A stretch of 64,000 bases of DNA from Mycobacterium sp. WUMAC-067 (GCF_020217485.1 NZ_JAEKMI010000003.1:166925-230924), one strand, 5' to 3'; shown: positions 44,652-54,137, counted from the first letter of the stretch. Notes: generated by a model not told the origin, from the sequence alone. Made by a program: numbers and translations.

Positions 44652-46268
44652 ATGTCCATTTCAAGGGCCATCTCCACGCAGCCCTCGCGGTACCCAGCCC
44701 CAGACGCAATCGACGTCGCGCCGGGCTGGCAGCTCGAGCGGGTCACCGCGCCCAGCCGGCTGTTCGGTGCCAACGGGCTGCGCACCGGCCCGGACGGCCG
44801 CATCTACATCGCGCAGGTGACCGGCAGTCAGGTCAGCGCGCTGGACCACCGCACCGGGGAACTGGTCACCGCCAGCCCCAGGGGCGGCGACATCGTGGCG
44901 CCCGACGACGTCGCGTTCGACCCCGGCGGCAACCTGTACGCGACCGAGGTGATGGACGGGCGGGTCAGCGTGCGCGAGCCCAGCGGCCGGACGCGAGTGC
45001 TGCGCGACGACGTGCCGTCGGCCAACGGCATCACGTTCCATGGCGGTCGGTTGTTCATCGGTGAATGCCGCGAAGGCGGGCGCCTGCTGGAATTCGACCT
45101 GACGGGCGGCCCACCACGGGTGCTCTTGGAAAACGTGCCTTCACCGAACGCGATGGAGGTCGGCCCCGACGGCCTGCTGTACTTCCCGGTGATGGGCGCC
45201 AACGAGATCTGGCGCGTCGACCCCGATGGCGGCGAGCCGCAATGTGTCGCAGGCGATCTCGGCGTACCCGACTCCGTCAAGTTCGACGCTCAGGGCTACC
45301 TCGTGTCGACACAGGTGGCCAGCGGGCAGGTGCTGCGCATCGATCCCCGCAGCGGCGAACGGAGCCTGCTCGCCCAGCTGAATCCGGGGCTGGACAACTG
45401 CACCTTCGTCGGCGACCGGCTGTTCGTCTCCAACTTCACCGGCGAGATCACCCAGATATCCCCCGACGGCACAACGGAATCCGTGTTGCCGGGCGGACTC
45501 AACTGGCCGCTGGACCTGGCGGTCGGCGATGACGGGCAGCTCTACATCGCCGACGGCACGTACTTCTACGTCGCCCTGCCCGACGGGTCCTTGCACACCG
45601 CCGGGATGTTGTTCAGTCCCGGCTATCCCGGATTCCTGCGCGGCGTCGCCGCGAGCGGGCCCGGCGAGTTCGTCGTCACGACATCAGGCGGCCAGGTCGC
45701 CCGCTACCGGCCCGACGCCAGCGAAAGCGAGGTGCTGGCGGACGGTTTCGACCAGCTTTACGGGGTGGCGGTGAGCCCCGGCGCCGTGGTGGTCGCGGAG
45801 TTGGGCACCGGGCGGGTGCTGTCGCTGCGGTCGGGGGGTATCGACGTGCTGGCGACCGATCTGCGCGAGCCGGTCGGCGTCGCGATCGATGCCGACGGGG
45901 CCGCCCTGGTGGCGGAGGCCGGCGCGGGGCGGGTGGTCAGGCTGGACGGGTCGAGGGCCGACATCGTCGTCGCCGACCTTCAACGGCCGCAAGGCATTCT
46001 GGCCCGCGGCGGTGTGCTCTACGTGGTCGACGCCGGCGCCAAGGAGTTGATCGCGTTCGATCTCGCCAGCCGCGCGCGCCGGACGATCGCGTCCGGTCTG
46101 CCGGTCGGGCCCCCGCCGGGCGTGACGCCCAAGCCGCTGCGTGGCATGCCGCCGTTTTCCGGGCCACAGGGCCCGTTCGCCGGCATCACCGCCGCGGCCG
46201 ATGGAACGCTGTACGTCTCGGCCGACGGTGAGGGCAGCGTGCTGGCCCTGCGCCCCACGGGGCGCTGA
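44652..46268 (+). CDS. SMP-30/gluconolactonase-like beta-propeller protein
   Basis: A 538-residue six-bladed-type beta-propeller. Seen: repeated blade motifs with GPDGRIYIAQ, DPGGNLYATE, GPDGLLYFPV, GDDGQLYIADG and AADGTLYVSADG spaced about 45-50 residues, giving more blades than the single SMP-30 domain of about 300 residues, so two propeller domains or a larger propeller are likely. No signal peptide is seen, so cytoplasmic. Lactonases of this fold open sugar and other lactones; with the Baeyer-Villiger enzyme of the divergent operon a lactone substrate fits, but hydrolytic residues were not verified. Its stop overlaps the GntR start (TGATG). Confidence 0.82.
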   Translation: MSISRAISTQPSRYPAPDAIDVAPGWQLERVTAPSRLFGANGLRTGPDGRIYIAQVTGSQVSALDHRTGELVTASPRGGDIVAPDDVAFDPGGNLYATEVMDGRVSVREPSGRTRVLRDDVPSANGITFHGGRLFIGECREGGRLLEFDLTGGPPRVLLENVPSPNAMEVGPDGLLYFPVMGANEIWRVDPDGGEPQCVAGDLGVPDSVKFDAQGYLVSTQVASGQVLRIDPRSGERSLLAQLNPGLDNCTFVGDRLFVSNFTGEITQISPDGTTESVLPGGLNWPLDLAVGDDGQLYIADGTYFYVALPDGSLHTAGMLFSPGYPGFLRGVAASGPGEFVVTTSGGQVARYRPDASESEVLADGFDQLYGVAVSPGAVVVAELGTGRVLSLRSGGIDVLATDLREPVGVAIDADGAALVAEAGAGRVVRLDGSRADIVVADLQRPQGILARGGVLYVVDAGAKELIAFDLASRARRTIASGLPVGPPPGVTPKPLRGMPPFSGPQGPFAGITAAADGTLYVSADGEGSVLALRPTGR

Positions 46269-47017
46269 TGTCCCAGGCCATCGCGGGCGACCACCGCTAC
46301 CTGCAGATCGCACGCACGCTGCGCAAGGAGATCGTCGACGGCGTCTACCCGGTGGGATCACAGCTGCCGACCGAGCACCAACTGTGTGAGCGCTTTGCGG
46401 TGAGCCGCTACACCGTTCGCGAGGCGCTGCGCCGGCTGCGGGAGGACAACCTGGTCGCCTCCCGGCCGCGGGCGGGCACCCGGGTGGTGCCCCGCCCGGC
46501 GTCGAGTTCCTATGCCCAGGACGCGATGTCGATCGACGACCTGCTCGCGTTCGCTGCCGGCGCGCAGTTGACCATCGAATCCAACGAGATGGTGACGATC
46601 GACGAGGACCTCGCCGCCCGGACCGGACTCGAGCCCGGCACCCAGTGGCTCTCGGTGCGCGGCTACCGGCAGGCCGATGGGGCGTCGGAGCCGATGTGCC
46701 GAACGGAGTACTACATCAGCCGCAGTTTCGCCGCGGTCGGCAGGCTGCTGCAACGCCATGCCGGCCCGATTTTCCCGTTGATCGAGGATCTGTTCGGCGT
46801 GAGCGTCTCCCAGCTGCACCAGGAGATCGCGGCCGTCCTGCTGTCCCCGGAGCTGGCCGACGGCCTCGGCGTGGAAGCGGGAACGGCCGCGCTGCAGATG
46901 CGGCGCACCTACACGACCTCCGACGGGGAGGTGGCCCAGGTGACGATCAATACCCACCTGTCGTCGAGGTTTCGGTACGCGATGACGATGCGGCGCGTCA
47001 CCGGTCAGGCCGGTTGA
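46268..47017 (+). CDS. GntR family regulator with UTRA domain
   Basis: A 249-residue HutC-subfamily regulator. Seen: winged helix-turn-helix at residues 8-75 (YLQIARTLRKEIVDGVYPVGSQLPTE, VSRYTVREALRRL, GTRV) and a UTRA ligand-binding domain from about 88 to 245 with TQWLSVRGYR and EYYISRSFAAVG. UTRA domains sense small carboxylated or sugar-like ligands. One-base overlap with the propeller gene shows co-translation. It probably controls both divergent operons through the palindrome at 44490-44503. Confidence 0.91.
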   Translation: MSQAIAGDHRYLQIARTLRKEIVDGVYPVGSQLPTEHQLCERFAVSRYTVREALRRLREDNLVASRPRAGTRVVPRPASSSYAQDAMSIDDLLAFAAGAQLTIESNEMVTIDEDLAARTGLEPGTQWLSVRGYRQADGASEPMCRTEYYISRSFAAVGRLLQRHAGPIFPLIEDLFGVSVSQLHQEIAAVLLSPELADGLGVEAGTAALQMRRTYTTSDGEVAQVTINTHLSSRFRYAMTMRRVTGQAG

Positions 47018-47018
47018 G

Positions 47019-48638
47019 TTGATCGCCCCGGTGCGCCACGACGCGGCGCAAGCGTCAGAGGCTTATCGGCGCGGATTGTGGGTGCACACCACGCTGGCCG
47101 ATTCGCTGCGGACGGCCGCAGAGGCCTCGCCGCAACGAACGGTGGTCGTGGACAAGGATGTTCGGCTGGACTGCGCCACCCTGCATGCACAGGCCGGCGC
47201 GCTGGCGGGGGCGCTGCTGGCGCGCATGCCCACCGGCAGCGTCGTGTCGTTTATGCTGCCGAACTGGCACGAGACCGCCGTCATCTATTTGGCCGCAACG
47301 CTGGCCGGCATGGTGGTGAACCCGATCCTGCCGTCACTGCGCGACCACGACCTGCGTTTTATCCTCGAAGACGCCGGCACGGCAATGATTTTCGTCCCGC
47401 ACCGGTACGGCGGCCACGACTACGGGGCGATGCTCGAACGGGTGACGGCCGCGATGGAGGCCGCGCCCGAGGTCGTGGTGCTTCGCGAAACCGGGCACGC
47501 CGGTGCGCACACCCGCTATCCGGACCTGCTGGGCCAGGCGCCGGAGGCCGCGACGCTTCCGGCGCTCGATCCCGATGCCGTGCGGATGATCCTGTACACA
47601 TCCGGGACCACGAGCCGGCCGAAAGGCGTCCTGCACACGCACAATTCGCTGCACGCGCTCATCCGCCAGCTCCGCGAGCACTGGAGCATCGATCCGGGCG
47701 ACACGTTCCTGGTCCCCTCCCCGGTCGCCCATATCGGCGGCTCGATCTATGCCTTCGAATGCCCGCTGCTGCTGGGCACGACCGCGGTGCTGATGGACCG
47801 GTGGGACCCGGGGGAGGCGGTCGCCCTGATGAACACCGAACGGTGCACCCACATGGCGGGGGCCACGCCGTTTCTGCAGCAGCTGCTCTCGGCCGCCGAG
47901 CGCGCCGGCACCCGCCTGCCCGACCTGAAGGTGTTCATCTGCGGCGGCGCATCCGTGTCGCCGTCGCTGATCCGGCGCGCCGCAGAGTATTTCGAACGCG
48001 CGGTCATCACCCGGGTATACGGCTGCACGGAGGTTCCCGTCGCGACCGTCGGCGCGCCCCGGCCGGACGAAGCCGACCGCGCCGCGGACACCGACGGCAG
48101 GGCCGGCATCGCGGAGATCAAGCTCGTCGCCCACGAAGCCGCTCCCGCCGGTGACGGCGAGATCTGTGTGCGCGGCCCGCAGATGCTGGTGGGTTACCGC
48201 CATCCCGAAGACGGAGCCGATTCCTTCGATGCCGCAGGGTTTTTCCGCACCGGGGATCTCGGGCGGTGGGTCTCGGCCGGCTCCGAAAACCGGTACCTCG
48301 TCGTGACGGGGCGGGCCAAGGACGTCATCATCCGCAGCGGCGAGAACATTTCCGCGAAGGAGGTCGAGGATTTGCTCGCCGATCATCCCGGCATCGCCGA
48401 GATCGCGGTCGTGGGGCTGCCGGACGAGCGCACCGGCGAACGGGCTTGCGCGGTGATCGTCCCCGCGGGCGCGGAGAGCCCGGACGTCGCGAGCCTGCTG
48501 GCGCTGCTGGTGAGCAAGGGCGTCGCCAAGTTCAAGGCGCCCGAACAGGTCGTGATCTGGGATGCCCTGCCAAAGAACGAGGCGGGCAAGGTTCTCAAGC
48601 ATCGGATCCGGGCCACGCTGACCCGGGGCGGAAGCTAA
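47019..48638 (+). CDS. AMP-dependent acyl-CoA ligase (first of two)
   Basis: A 539-residue adenylate-forming ligase of the fatty/aromatic acid-CoA type. Seen: [19 protein letters not shown] near residues 192-208, PSPVAHIGG, the YGCTEVPVA acidic motif, [25 protein letters not shown] hinge, and the terminal catalytic lysine in [17 protein letters not shown] start at 47019, one base after the GntR stop, is assumed; a GTG at 47031 is an alternative. The two ligases in this operon suggest that two acids of the route, or an acid and its cleavage product, are activated. Substrate unknown. Confidence 0.88.
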   Translation: MIAPVRHDAAQASEAYRRGLWVHTTLADSLRTAAEASPQRTVVVDKDVRLDCATLHAQAGALAGALLARMPTGSVVSFMLPNWHETAVIYLAATLAGMVVNPILPSLRDHDLRFILEDAGTAMIFVPHRYGGHDYGAMLERVTAAMEAAPEVVVLRETGHAGAHTRYPDLLGQAPEAATLPALDPDAVRMILYTSGTTSRPKGVLHTHNSLHALIRQLREHWSIDPGDTFLVPSPVAHIGGSIYAFECPLLLGTTAVLMDRWDPGEAVALMNTERCTHMAGATPFLQQLLSAAERAGTRLPDLKVFICGGASVSPSLIRRAAEYFERAVITRVYGCTEVPVATVGAPRPDEADRAADTDGRAGIAEIKLVAHEAAPAGDGEICVRGPQMLVGYRHPEDGADSFDAAGFFRTGDLGRWVSAGSENRYLVVTGRAKDVIIRSGENISAKEVEDLLADHPGIAEIAVVGLPDERTGERACAVIVPAGAESPDVASLLALLVSKGVAKFKAPEQVVIWDALPKNEAGKVLKHRIRATLTRGGS

Positions 48639-48640
48639 GG

Positions 48641-49423
48641 ATGGGTGAGATGCAGGTCGCAATCGTCACGGGCGCAAGCAGCGGCATCGGTCTGGGCTGC
48701 GCCACGAAACTCGCCGAGATGGGCATGGCGGTCCTCGGCACGGGCCGCGACCAGGACCGGCTGGCCGAGCTGCACGAGGCCGTCGGCGATCCGGATCGCG
48801 TGGCGACGCTTGCCGTCGACCTGACCGGCGACGACGCGCCGCGCCGCATCGTGGACCTCGCCGTGCAGCGGTGGGGCCACATCGACTTCCTGATCAACAA
48901 CGCCGGGGTGGGCAGCCCCAAGCCGCTGCACGAGACCGACGACGAGACCCTGGACTACTTCCTGGGTTTGATGCTGCGGGCCCCGTTTCGGCTCGCGCGG
49001 GATGTGCTGCCCCACATGGGACCCGGTTCGGCGATCATCAACGTGACATCGACGTTCGCGGTCGTCGGCGGCCTGCGGGGCGGGGCCTACTCCGCGGCCA
49101 AGGGCGGGCTGACCGCACTGAGCACCCACATCGCCTGCCAGTATGGCGCGTCCGGCATCCGATGCAACGCCGTCGCGCCCGGGGTGACGGTCACGCCGAT
49201 GGTCGAGAAGCGCTTGGAGGACGAGCGATTCCGCAAGATCAACACCGAGATGACACCGCATCAGCGGCTGGGCCGCATCGACGACATCGCCAGCACTGTC
49301 GCCTTCTTGTGCTCGCCGGGCGGAAGTTTCATCAACGGCCAAACGATCGTCGTCGACGGCGGATGGAGCTCGACGAAGTATCTGTCGGAGTTCGCCTTGT
49401 CCTCGCAGTGGATCGAGCGATGA
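48641..49423 (+). CDS. SDR oxidoreductase of the rightward operon
   Basis: A 260-residue short-chain dehydrogenase. Seen: [15 protein letters not shown] near 11-25, NNAGVG, catalytic Ser in VTSTFAV and Tyr-Lys in [16 protein letters not shown], and the closing [15 protein letters not shown], all canonical. ATG at 48641 follows GGAAGC two bases after the ligase stop; ATG at 48650 is equally possible. Its TGA overlaps the next ATG (ATGA). The canonical residues suggest an active NAD(P)-dependent alcohol/ketone enzyme in the same route. Confidence 0.9.
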   Translation: MGEMQVAIVTGASSGIGLGCATKLAEMGMAVLGTGRDQDRLAELHEAVGDPDRVATLAVDLTGDDAPRRIVDLAVQRWGHIDFLINNAGVGSPKPLHETDDETLDYFLGLMLRAPFRLARDVLPHMGPGSAIINVTSTFAVVGGLRGGAYSAAKGGLTALSTHIACQYGASGIRCNAVAPGVTVTPMVEKRLEDERFRKINTEMTPHQRLGRIDDIASTVAFLCSPGGSFINGQTIVVDGGWSSTKYLSEFALSSQWIER

Positions 49424-50937
49424 ACCTGTTTGCGATGCTCGACCAGGCGGCGAGGCGGTTCCCCGATCGCGGCGCGCTGTATCACGGGACCCGGCGCCTG
49501 TGCACCTGGATCGAGTTGCGGGACCGGGCATTACGACTGGCCGCGTCGATCCGGCAACAGCACGGGACCGGTGCTCGCATCGCGATCGCGACCCACAACC
49601 GGCCCGAGATCATCGAGTTGATGTTCGCGATCTGGGCCGCCGAGTGCGTCGTCGTCCCCGTCAACTACAAGCTGCATCCGCGCGAGATGGCGCAGATCCT
49701 CGACGATGCGGGCGCTTCGCGGGTGTTCGCCTCTGCCGAGCTCGGCGCGGAACTGGCATCGGTGACCACGACGCCGACGGAATCCCTTGATTCCGAGGCC
49801 TATTCACGGCGATTCGACACCGCCCCGTCCGCGCCCCCGCGCACCGACCCGTCGGCGCTGGCGTGGCTGTTCTACACCAGCGGAACCACCGGCCGCTCGA
49901 AGGGCGCGATGCTGTCGCACCGCAACCTGACGGCGATGACCGTCGCCCACCTCGCCGACATCGACGACCCCGACGAGGGCTGCAGCCTCCTGCACGCGGC
50001 GCCGATGTCTCACGGCTCCGGGCTCTACGTCCTGCCGTACGTGCTGCGCGCCGCGCGCCAGGTGGTGCCCTCCTCGGGAGCGTTCGATCCCGACGAGTTC
50101 CTCGATCTGTGCGAACACCATCCGGCCGGCAGCGCATTTCTGGCCCCGACGATGGTGCAGCGCCTGGTGGATACGGGCCGCACCCGCCCCGCCAACCTCA
50201 AGACGATCGTCTACGGCGGCGGCCCGATGTATGTCGAAGGCCTGCGCAAGGCGATCGCGGCGTTCGGCCCGATCTTCGCGCAGATCTACGGGCAGGGCGA
50301 GTCGCCCATGACCATCACCGGGCTGCGCCGCGCCGACCACGATTCCGACGACGACGCGATCCTGGGATCGGTCGGCTATGCGCGGTCGGGGATGGACGTC
50401 GCGGTGCTGGGCACCGGCGGCGACCCGGCGCCCGTCGGCGAGATCGGCGAAATCGTGTGCCGCGGCGACGCGGTCATGTCCGGCTACTGGCGCAATCCCG
50501 CCGCGACCCGCGCCACCCTCAAAGACGGCTGGCTCTACACCGGCGACATGGGTTCGTTCGACGACCGCGGCTTCCTCACGCTGCGCGATCGGTCGAAGGA
50601 CGTCGTCATCAGCGGCGGCAGCAACATCTACCCGCGCGAGGTGGAGGAGGTCCTGCTCGAGCACCCCGGGGTCGCGGAGGTATGCGTGGTCGGTGTCCCC
50701 GACGCCGAGTGGGGCGAGATCGTGGTCGCATTCGTCGTCGGCACAGGCGATTCCGTCGACCCCGCGGCGCTCGACGCGCATCTGCTGGCGCGCATCGCCC
50801 GCTTCAAGCGGCCCAAGCGCTACGAATTCGTCGACGAGCTACCGAAAAACAGCTACGGCAAGGTGCTCAAGCGGGAACTGCGGGCCAGCTTGGCGCCACG
50901 CCGGGAATTCCATGAGACATCGAGGAGGTCGCAATGA
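49420..50937 (+). CDS. AMP-dependent acyl-CoA ligase (second of two)
   Basis: A 505-residue acyl-CoA ligase. Seen: [19 protein letters not shown] near 148-166, [10 protein letters not shown], the acidic motif IYGQGESPM in place of the usual YGx[32 protein letters not shown] hinge, and [13 protein letters not shown] with the C-terminal catalytic lysine. It is more like short/medium-chain and aromatic ligases than the first ligase, with which it shares only the family motifs. ATGA overlaps on both sides: with the SDR before it and the alcohol dehydrogenase after it. Confidence 0.9.
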   Translation: MNLFAMLDQAARRFPDRGALYHGTRRLCTWIELRDRALRLAASIRQQHGTGARIAIATHNRPEIIELMFAIWAAECVVVPVNYKLHPREMAQILDDAGASRVFASAELGAELASVTTTPTESLDSEAYSRRFDTAPSAPPRTDPSALAWLFYTSGTTGRSKGAMLSHRNLTAMTVAHLADIDDPDEGCSLLHAAPMSHGSGLYVLPYVLRAARQVVPSSGAFDPDEFLDLCEHHPAGSAFLAPTMVQRLVDTGRTRPANLKTIVYGGGPMYVEGLRKAIAAFGPIFAQIYGQGESPMTITGLRRADHDSDDDAILGSVGYARSGMDVAVLGTGGDPAPVGEIGEIVCRGDAVMSGYWRNPAATRATLKDGWLYTGDMGSFDDRGFLTLRDRSKDVVISGGSNIYPREVEEVLLEHPGVAEVCVVGVPDAEWGEIVVAFVVGTGDSVDPAALDAHLLARIARFKRPKRYEFVDELPKNSYGKVLKRELRASLAPRREFHETSRRSQ

Positions 50938-52091
50938 AGTGTCGCGCCGCTGTGATCCGCGGGGTGGGCCGGGACTGGGAGATCCGCGAGATCGAGCTCG
51001 ATCCGCCCCGCGGCGGCGAGGTCCTGGTACGGATGGCGGTTGCCGGGATCTGCCACTCCGACGACCATCTGTTCACCGGCGATGTGGTGCCGACCCCCGA
51101 GGCGCTGGCCGCGAGCGGGCAGCCCGCTCCGGACTGGTTCCCGCTGCTCGGCGGTCACGAGGGCGCCGGTGTCGTCGAGGAGGTCGGGCCGGGCGTGACG
51201 TCGGTGCGCCCCGGAGATCACGTGGCGCTCTCCTTCATTCCCGCGTGCGGCAGTTGCCGGTTCTGCGTGAACGGCCAGAGCTACATCTGCGACATCGGCG
51301 CGAGCCTGTTCGTGCGGGAGATGCCCACCGACGGCACGTGCCGCCGCCACCTCGGTGACGAAAACCTCTTGGCCTATGGGCAACTCGGCACGTTCGCCGA
51401 ATACGCGGTGCTCTCGGAGCGCTCCGTCATCAAGATCGACGACGCGATCCCGTTCCATGCCGCCTCGCTGGTGTCGTGCGGGGTCAGCACCGGCTGGGGT
51501 TCCGCGACCATCTCGGCGGGCACCGAACCCGGCGACACCGTCGTCGTCATCGGCGCCGGCGGCGTCGGGATGAACGCCCTGCAAGGTGCGCGTGCCGTCG
51601 GAGCGAAATACGTCGTCGCGGTGGATCCCGTTGAGTCCAAGCGTGATTCGGCCAAGATCTTCGGCGCCACGCACACCGCCGCCTCCGCCGAGGAGGCGAT
51701 ACCGCTGGTCAAAGAGATCACCGCCGGACTGATGGCCGACCGCGTCGTCGTCTGCCCCGGCGTGGTGCACGTGGACCTGCTTCCGTTGGCGATGACGCTG
51801 CTCCGCAAGGGCGGGATCTGCGTGCTCACCGGGATCACCCCGTTCACCGAGCCCCCGGTTCCGTTGGTGCTGCAGGAGATGACGCTGTCGGCCAAACAGC
51901 TCAGGGGAGCGCTCTACGGCGGGATGAATCCGCGCACCAGCGTGCCGATGCTGTTGTCGTTGTATCAGGCGGGCGCGGTGAAACTCGACGAGTTGGTCAC
52001 CCGCCACTACCGGCTCGACGAGATCAACGAGGCGTTCGTGGATCTGCGCGAGGGCCGCAACATTCGCGGCGTCATCGACTTCGGGGTGTGA
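50934..52091 (+). CDS. Zinc-dependent (NDMA-type) alcohol dehydrogenase
   Basis: A 385-residue medium-chain alcohol dehydrogenase. Seen: catalytic zinc ligands C40 (GICHSD) and H75-E76 (GGHEGAG), structural zinc cysteines C105, C108, C111 and C119, and the NAD-binding VIGAGGVGMNALQGA. Its extra segment around DIGASLFVREMPTDG is typical of actinobacterial enzymes with tightly bound NAD that use artificial acceptors such as NDMA or the mycofactocin system. ATGA overlap with the ligase gene. It ends the rightward operon and its last 20 bases overlap the opposite SRPBCC gene. Substrate probably a primary or secondary alcohol of the route. Confidence 0.91.
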   Translation: MKCRAAVIRGVGRDWEIREIELDPPRGGEVLVRMAVAGICHSDDHLFTGDVVPTPEALAASGQPAPDWFPLLGGHEGAGVVEEVGPGVTSVRPGDHVALSFIPACGSCRFCVNGQSYICDIGASLFVREMPTDGTCRRHLGDENLLAYGQLGTFAEYAVLSERSVIKIDDAIPFHAASLVSCGVSTGWGSATISAGTEPGDTVVVIGAGGVGMNALQGARAVGAKYVVAVDPVESKRDSAKIFGATHTAASAEEAIPLVKEITAGLMADRVVVCPGVVHVDLLPLAMTLLRKGGICVLTGITPFTEPPVPLVLQEMTLSAKQLRGALYGGMNPRTSVPMLLSLYQAGAVKLDELVTRHYRLDEINEAFVDLREGRNIRGVIDFGV

Positions 52092-52566
52092 CTTCGAAAT
52101 GCCGCCGAATCCCAGCCAGCATCTCGGCGTGCGCCTTGACCGCCTCGCGGATCGTCACCCCGGCCAGCAGCCGCGGCGCGGAGATCCGGATGCGCTCGGT
52201 GACCCGGGTGCTGCCGTCGTCGGGCTCGAAACTCACCGTGCCGCGTAACCGCACCCCGGGTGACTGATCCGCCTCGGTCAGCACGTCGCCGCTCGCGGGC
52301 ACTCGCAGCCTGGCGTGATAAGCGGTGCGGATAGTGAACGGCCCCACGGGGATTCGATCGACCACCCGATAGCTCTGCTGGTAGCCCTCCGGGGTGTCGC
52401 TGCGGGACAACGTTTCCACGGACACGATCAGCGGGTGCACGAGCCTGATGTTGTCCAGGTCCACGTAGAAGCCGCGCACCGCATCGGGCGGCGCGGGCAC
52501 GCGCTCGGACAGCCTCCGGTCGGCGTGCACGAACAACAACGACCGGGCCCGCGCATGTAACGCCAC
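52072..52566 (-). CDS. SRPBCC/START-like ligand-binding protein
   Basis: A 164-residue helix-grip protein of the polyketide cyclase/SRPBCC superfamily. Seen: SERVPAPPDAVRGFYVDLDN, the opening of the fold with its first helix, then five to six amphipathic strands (SYRVVDRIPVGPF, HARLRVPASGDVL, RLRGTVSFEP) and a long C-terminal helix ending HFEV. Function may be binding or modifying a hydrophobic compound. The GTG at 52566 lies inside an inverted repeat, and a GTG 14 codons later, just before HADRRLSERV, is a possible true start. It is convergent with the alcohol dehydrogenase, overlapping it by 20 bases. Confidence 0.78.
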   Translation of the reverse strand: MALHARARSLLFVHADRRLSERVPAPPDAVRGFYVDLDNIRLVHPLIVSVETLSRSDTPEGYQQSYRVVDRIPVGPFTIRTAYHARLRVPASGDVLTEADQSPGVRLRGTVSFEPDDGSTRVTERIRISAPRLLAGVTIREAVKAHAEMLAGIRRHFEVTPRSR

Positions 52567-52602
52567 GGCGACATCCTGTCAGTTTTTTCGCCGTGGCGTT
52601 AC
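52557..52602. promoter_or_regulatory. Perfect 15-bp inverted repeat between divergent genes
   Basis: GTAACGCCACGGCGA (52557-52571) and its exact complement (52588-52602) enclose a 16-base spacer containing TTTTTT. It lies between the divergent SRPBCC and SnoaL-like genes and covers the annotated GTG start of the former. It can act as an operator or, as RNA, a hairpin that hides a start. Confidence 0.6.
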
Positions 52603-52629
52603 GCTCAGCGCAGTGCCCGGAGCGGAGGC

Positions 52630-53013
52630 ATGATGGGCGACGCGGCGAAAGGTCACGTGGTCGAGCGTTACCTCGACTGCCTGACCGCTCACGACTGGGA
52701 CGGCCTGGCCGGCACCCTCGCCGACGACGGCCTGACCCGTGAGGGGCCGTTCTGCGATCTCATCGAGGGCAAGGCGAACTACCTCGCCTACCTGCGCAAG
52801 ATAATCACCGATCTGCAAGGCCACCGGCTCGACGTGCAGCGAGTGTCGCATGTGGACGCCCGGCTGTCCTACGTCGAGTTGACCGAGGCGTTCGAGTTCG
52901 ACGGTGTGGCCCGGCGGTGGCCCGAATGCCTCCTCTTCGAGCGCGACGACGACGGATTGATCGCTCACGTCAGCGTGTTCTTCAAACAGCGCCAGGACGC
53001 CGCCGCCATGTAG
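52630..53013 (+). CDS. SnoaL-like/NTF2-fold protein
   Basis: A 127-residue NTF2-fold protein. Seen: the starting helix HVVERYLDCLTAHDWDGLAGTLADDGLTREGPF, the loop EGKANYLAYLRKI, and the closing strands VDARLSYVELTEAF and GLIAHVSVFFKQ. Members include isomerases, hydratases and ligand binders, so activity is not predictable. ATG at 52630 with GCGGAGG upstream. Divergent from the SRPBCC gene, both are of the small-molecule-binding type, with an inverted repeat between them. Confidence 0.83.
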   Translation: MMGDAAKGHVVERYLDCLTAHDWDGLAGTLADDGLTREGPFCDLIEGKANYLAYLRKIITDLQGHRLDVQRVSHVDARLSYVELTEAFEFDGVARRWPECLLFERDDDGLIAHVSVFFKQRQDAAAM

Positions 53014-53047
53014 CGGTCTATTCCCTCGCTTGCGGAATTGACCTAAC

Positions 53048-53278
53048 GTGTCATGGATGGAGGCAGATGGAACTCCGGAGTCGGTGCCGGTCGAGAAATT
53101 GCACTCGGGCGACCCGATCACCGATTGTGGTCAGCGGTACATAGTTCTCGAATCGAAGGCGCTCAGCGACTGCGTGGTCCTCGAGCTCGAATCCCGAGTG
53201 GATCACCAGCTCCAGGTCATCGAGAAATCGTTCCCCACCGGCTACCAGGTCGGCAGGGCGAATCACCGAATTTTGTAG
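53048..53278 (+). CDS. Small orphan protein
   Basis: A 76-residue hypothetical protein. Seen: GTG start at 53048, sequence with mixed composition (MEADGTPESVPVEKLHSGD, then RYIVLESKAL and VVLELESRVDHQLQV), two cysteines, and a C-terminus GRANHRIL. Its amino-acid composition is less Ala/Arg-rich than shadow frames, which argues for real coding. An internal ATG at 53057 is an alternative start. No family recognised. Local base composition is less GC-rich than neighbours, which hints at acquired DNA. A stem-loop follows at 53311. Confidence 0.5.
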   Translation: MSWMEADGTPESVPVEKLHSGDPITDCGQRYIVLESKALSDCVVLELESRVDHQLQVIEKSFPTGYQVGRANHRIL

Positions 53279-53310
53279 CCGAAGAATTCTCGGCGGAAAC
53301 ACATGCGCGA

Positions 53311-53329
53311 GTAGCCGTTCGACGGCTAC
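53311..53329. terminator. Short hairpin after the orphan gene
   Basis: GTAGCCG-TTCGA-CGGCTAC forms a perfect 7-bp stem with a five-base loop, 33 bases beyond the orphan stop and 45 bases beyond the DUF899 stop on the other strand. No U tract. Confidence 0.4.
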
Positions 53330-53373
53330 CGTGCATTCATGTTTTCTGCGCAGCCCCAAACAGCCTGCGCCGC

Positions 53374-54108
53374 TTAGCTCTTCGGCGGCCGGATGTCGTT
53401 GGGATCGTTCGGGTCGGGGTCGCCGAACCAGCGTGACGGCTCGTGCTCGCCGTACGCGTCGTGCCAGTCCCACCACTCGTAGGGAGCGGTCTGCGGGTAG
53501 CCCTCGGGCGAATCCTCCCAGGTTTCCTGGCGTCCCAGCGCGGTCATATCCAGGAAGCTCCACGTGGTCCCCAGCGCCTCGTCGCCGCGGTTGTTGATGA
53601 AGTAGGTGCGAAACACCCGATCGCCGTCACGGATGAAGGCGTTGGTGCCGTGCCATTCGTCCACGCCGAAGTCGGCGTCGAAACCGTCGGTCATCGTGTA
53701 CCAGGGCATCTTCCAGTCCATCCGCGCCTTGAGGCGCTCGATGTCGGGCTGCGGTGCCCGCGAGACGAACACCAGCGTGGTGTCGCGGGCGTTCAGGTGG
53801 GCCAGGTTGCCGACGTGGTCGGCCATCATCGAGCAGCCGCGGCAGCCGTGCTCGGGCCAGCCGTCGATGTCGGGCCCGTAGAAGGCCCGGTAGACCACCA
53901 GCTGACGCCTGCCCTGAAAGAGGCCCGGCAGGTTGACTTTGCCCTCGGGCCCCTCGAACTCGTAGTCGGCGTCCACGGCCATCCACGGCATCCGGCGCCG
54001 CAGGGCCGCGAGCGCGTCACGGGCCCGGGTGAGTTCCTTCTCCTTTTCCAGCAGTTGTTGATGCGCGCTCGCCCACTCGTGGGTCGACACGATCGGGGGT
54101 GTGTTCAT
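53374..54108 (-). CDS. DUF899 thioredoxin-like protein
   Basis: A 244-residue DUF899 family protein with a thioredoxin-like fold. Seen: the N-terminal coiled segment HQQLLEKEKELTRARDALAALRRRMPWMAVD, VYRAFYGPDIDGWPEHGCRGCSMMADHVGN with a CRGC dithiol motif near 89-92, FVSRAP, and the characteristic TYFINNRGDEALGTTWSFLDMTALGRQE block. The C-terminal PNDIRPPKS is repeated as DNA at 55004-55020. Function unknown; the dithiol suggests redox chemistry. ATG at 54108. It is 29 bases downstream of the SDR stop and both are divergent from the sigma factor gene. Confidence 0.88.
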   Translation of the reverse strand: MNTPPIVSTHEWASAHQQLLEKEKELTRARDALAALRRRMPWMAVDADYEFEGPEGKVNLPGLFQGRRQLVVYRAFYGPDIDGWPEHGCRGCSMMADHVGNLAHLNARDTTLVFVSRAPQPDIERLKARMDWKMPWYTMTDGFDADFGVDEWHGTNAFIRDGDRVFRTYFINNRGDEALGTTWSFLDMTALGRQETWEDSPEGYPQTAPYEWWDWHDAYGEHEPSRWFGDPDPNDPNDIRPPKS

Positions 54109-54137
54109 CGCGGTACGCCTTTGCGGTGTCGGGTGTT

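Noticed and set aside
47334..48662. 442-codon minus-strand frame opposite the first ligase of the catabolic operon
   Set aside because: Shadow; the ligase motifs and coupling are on the + strand.
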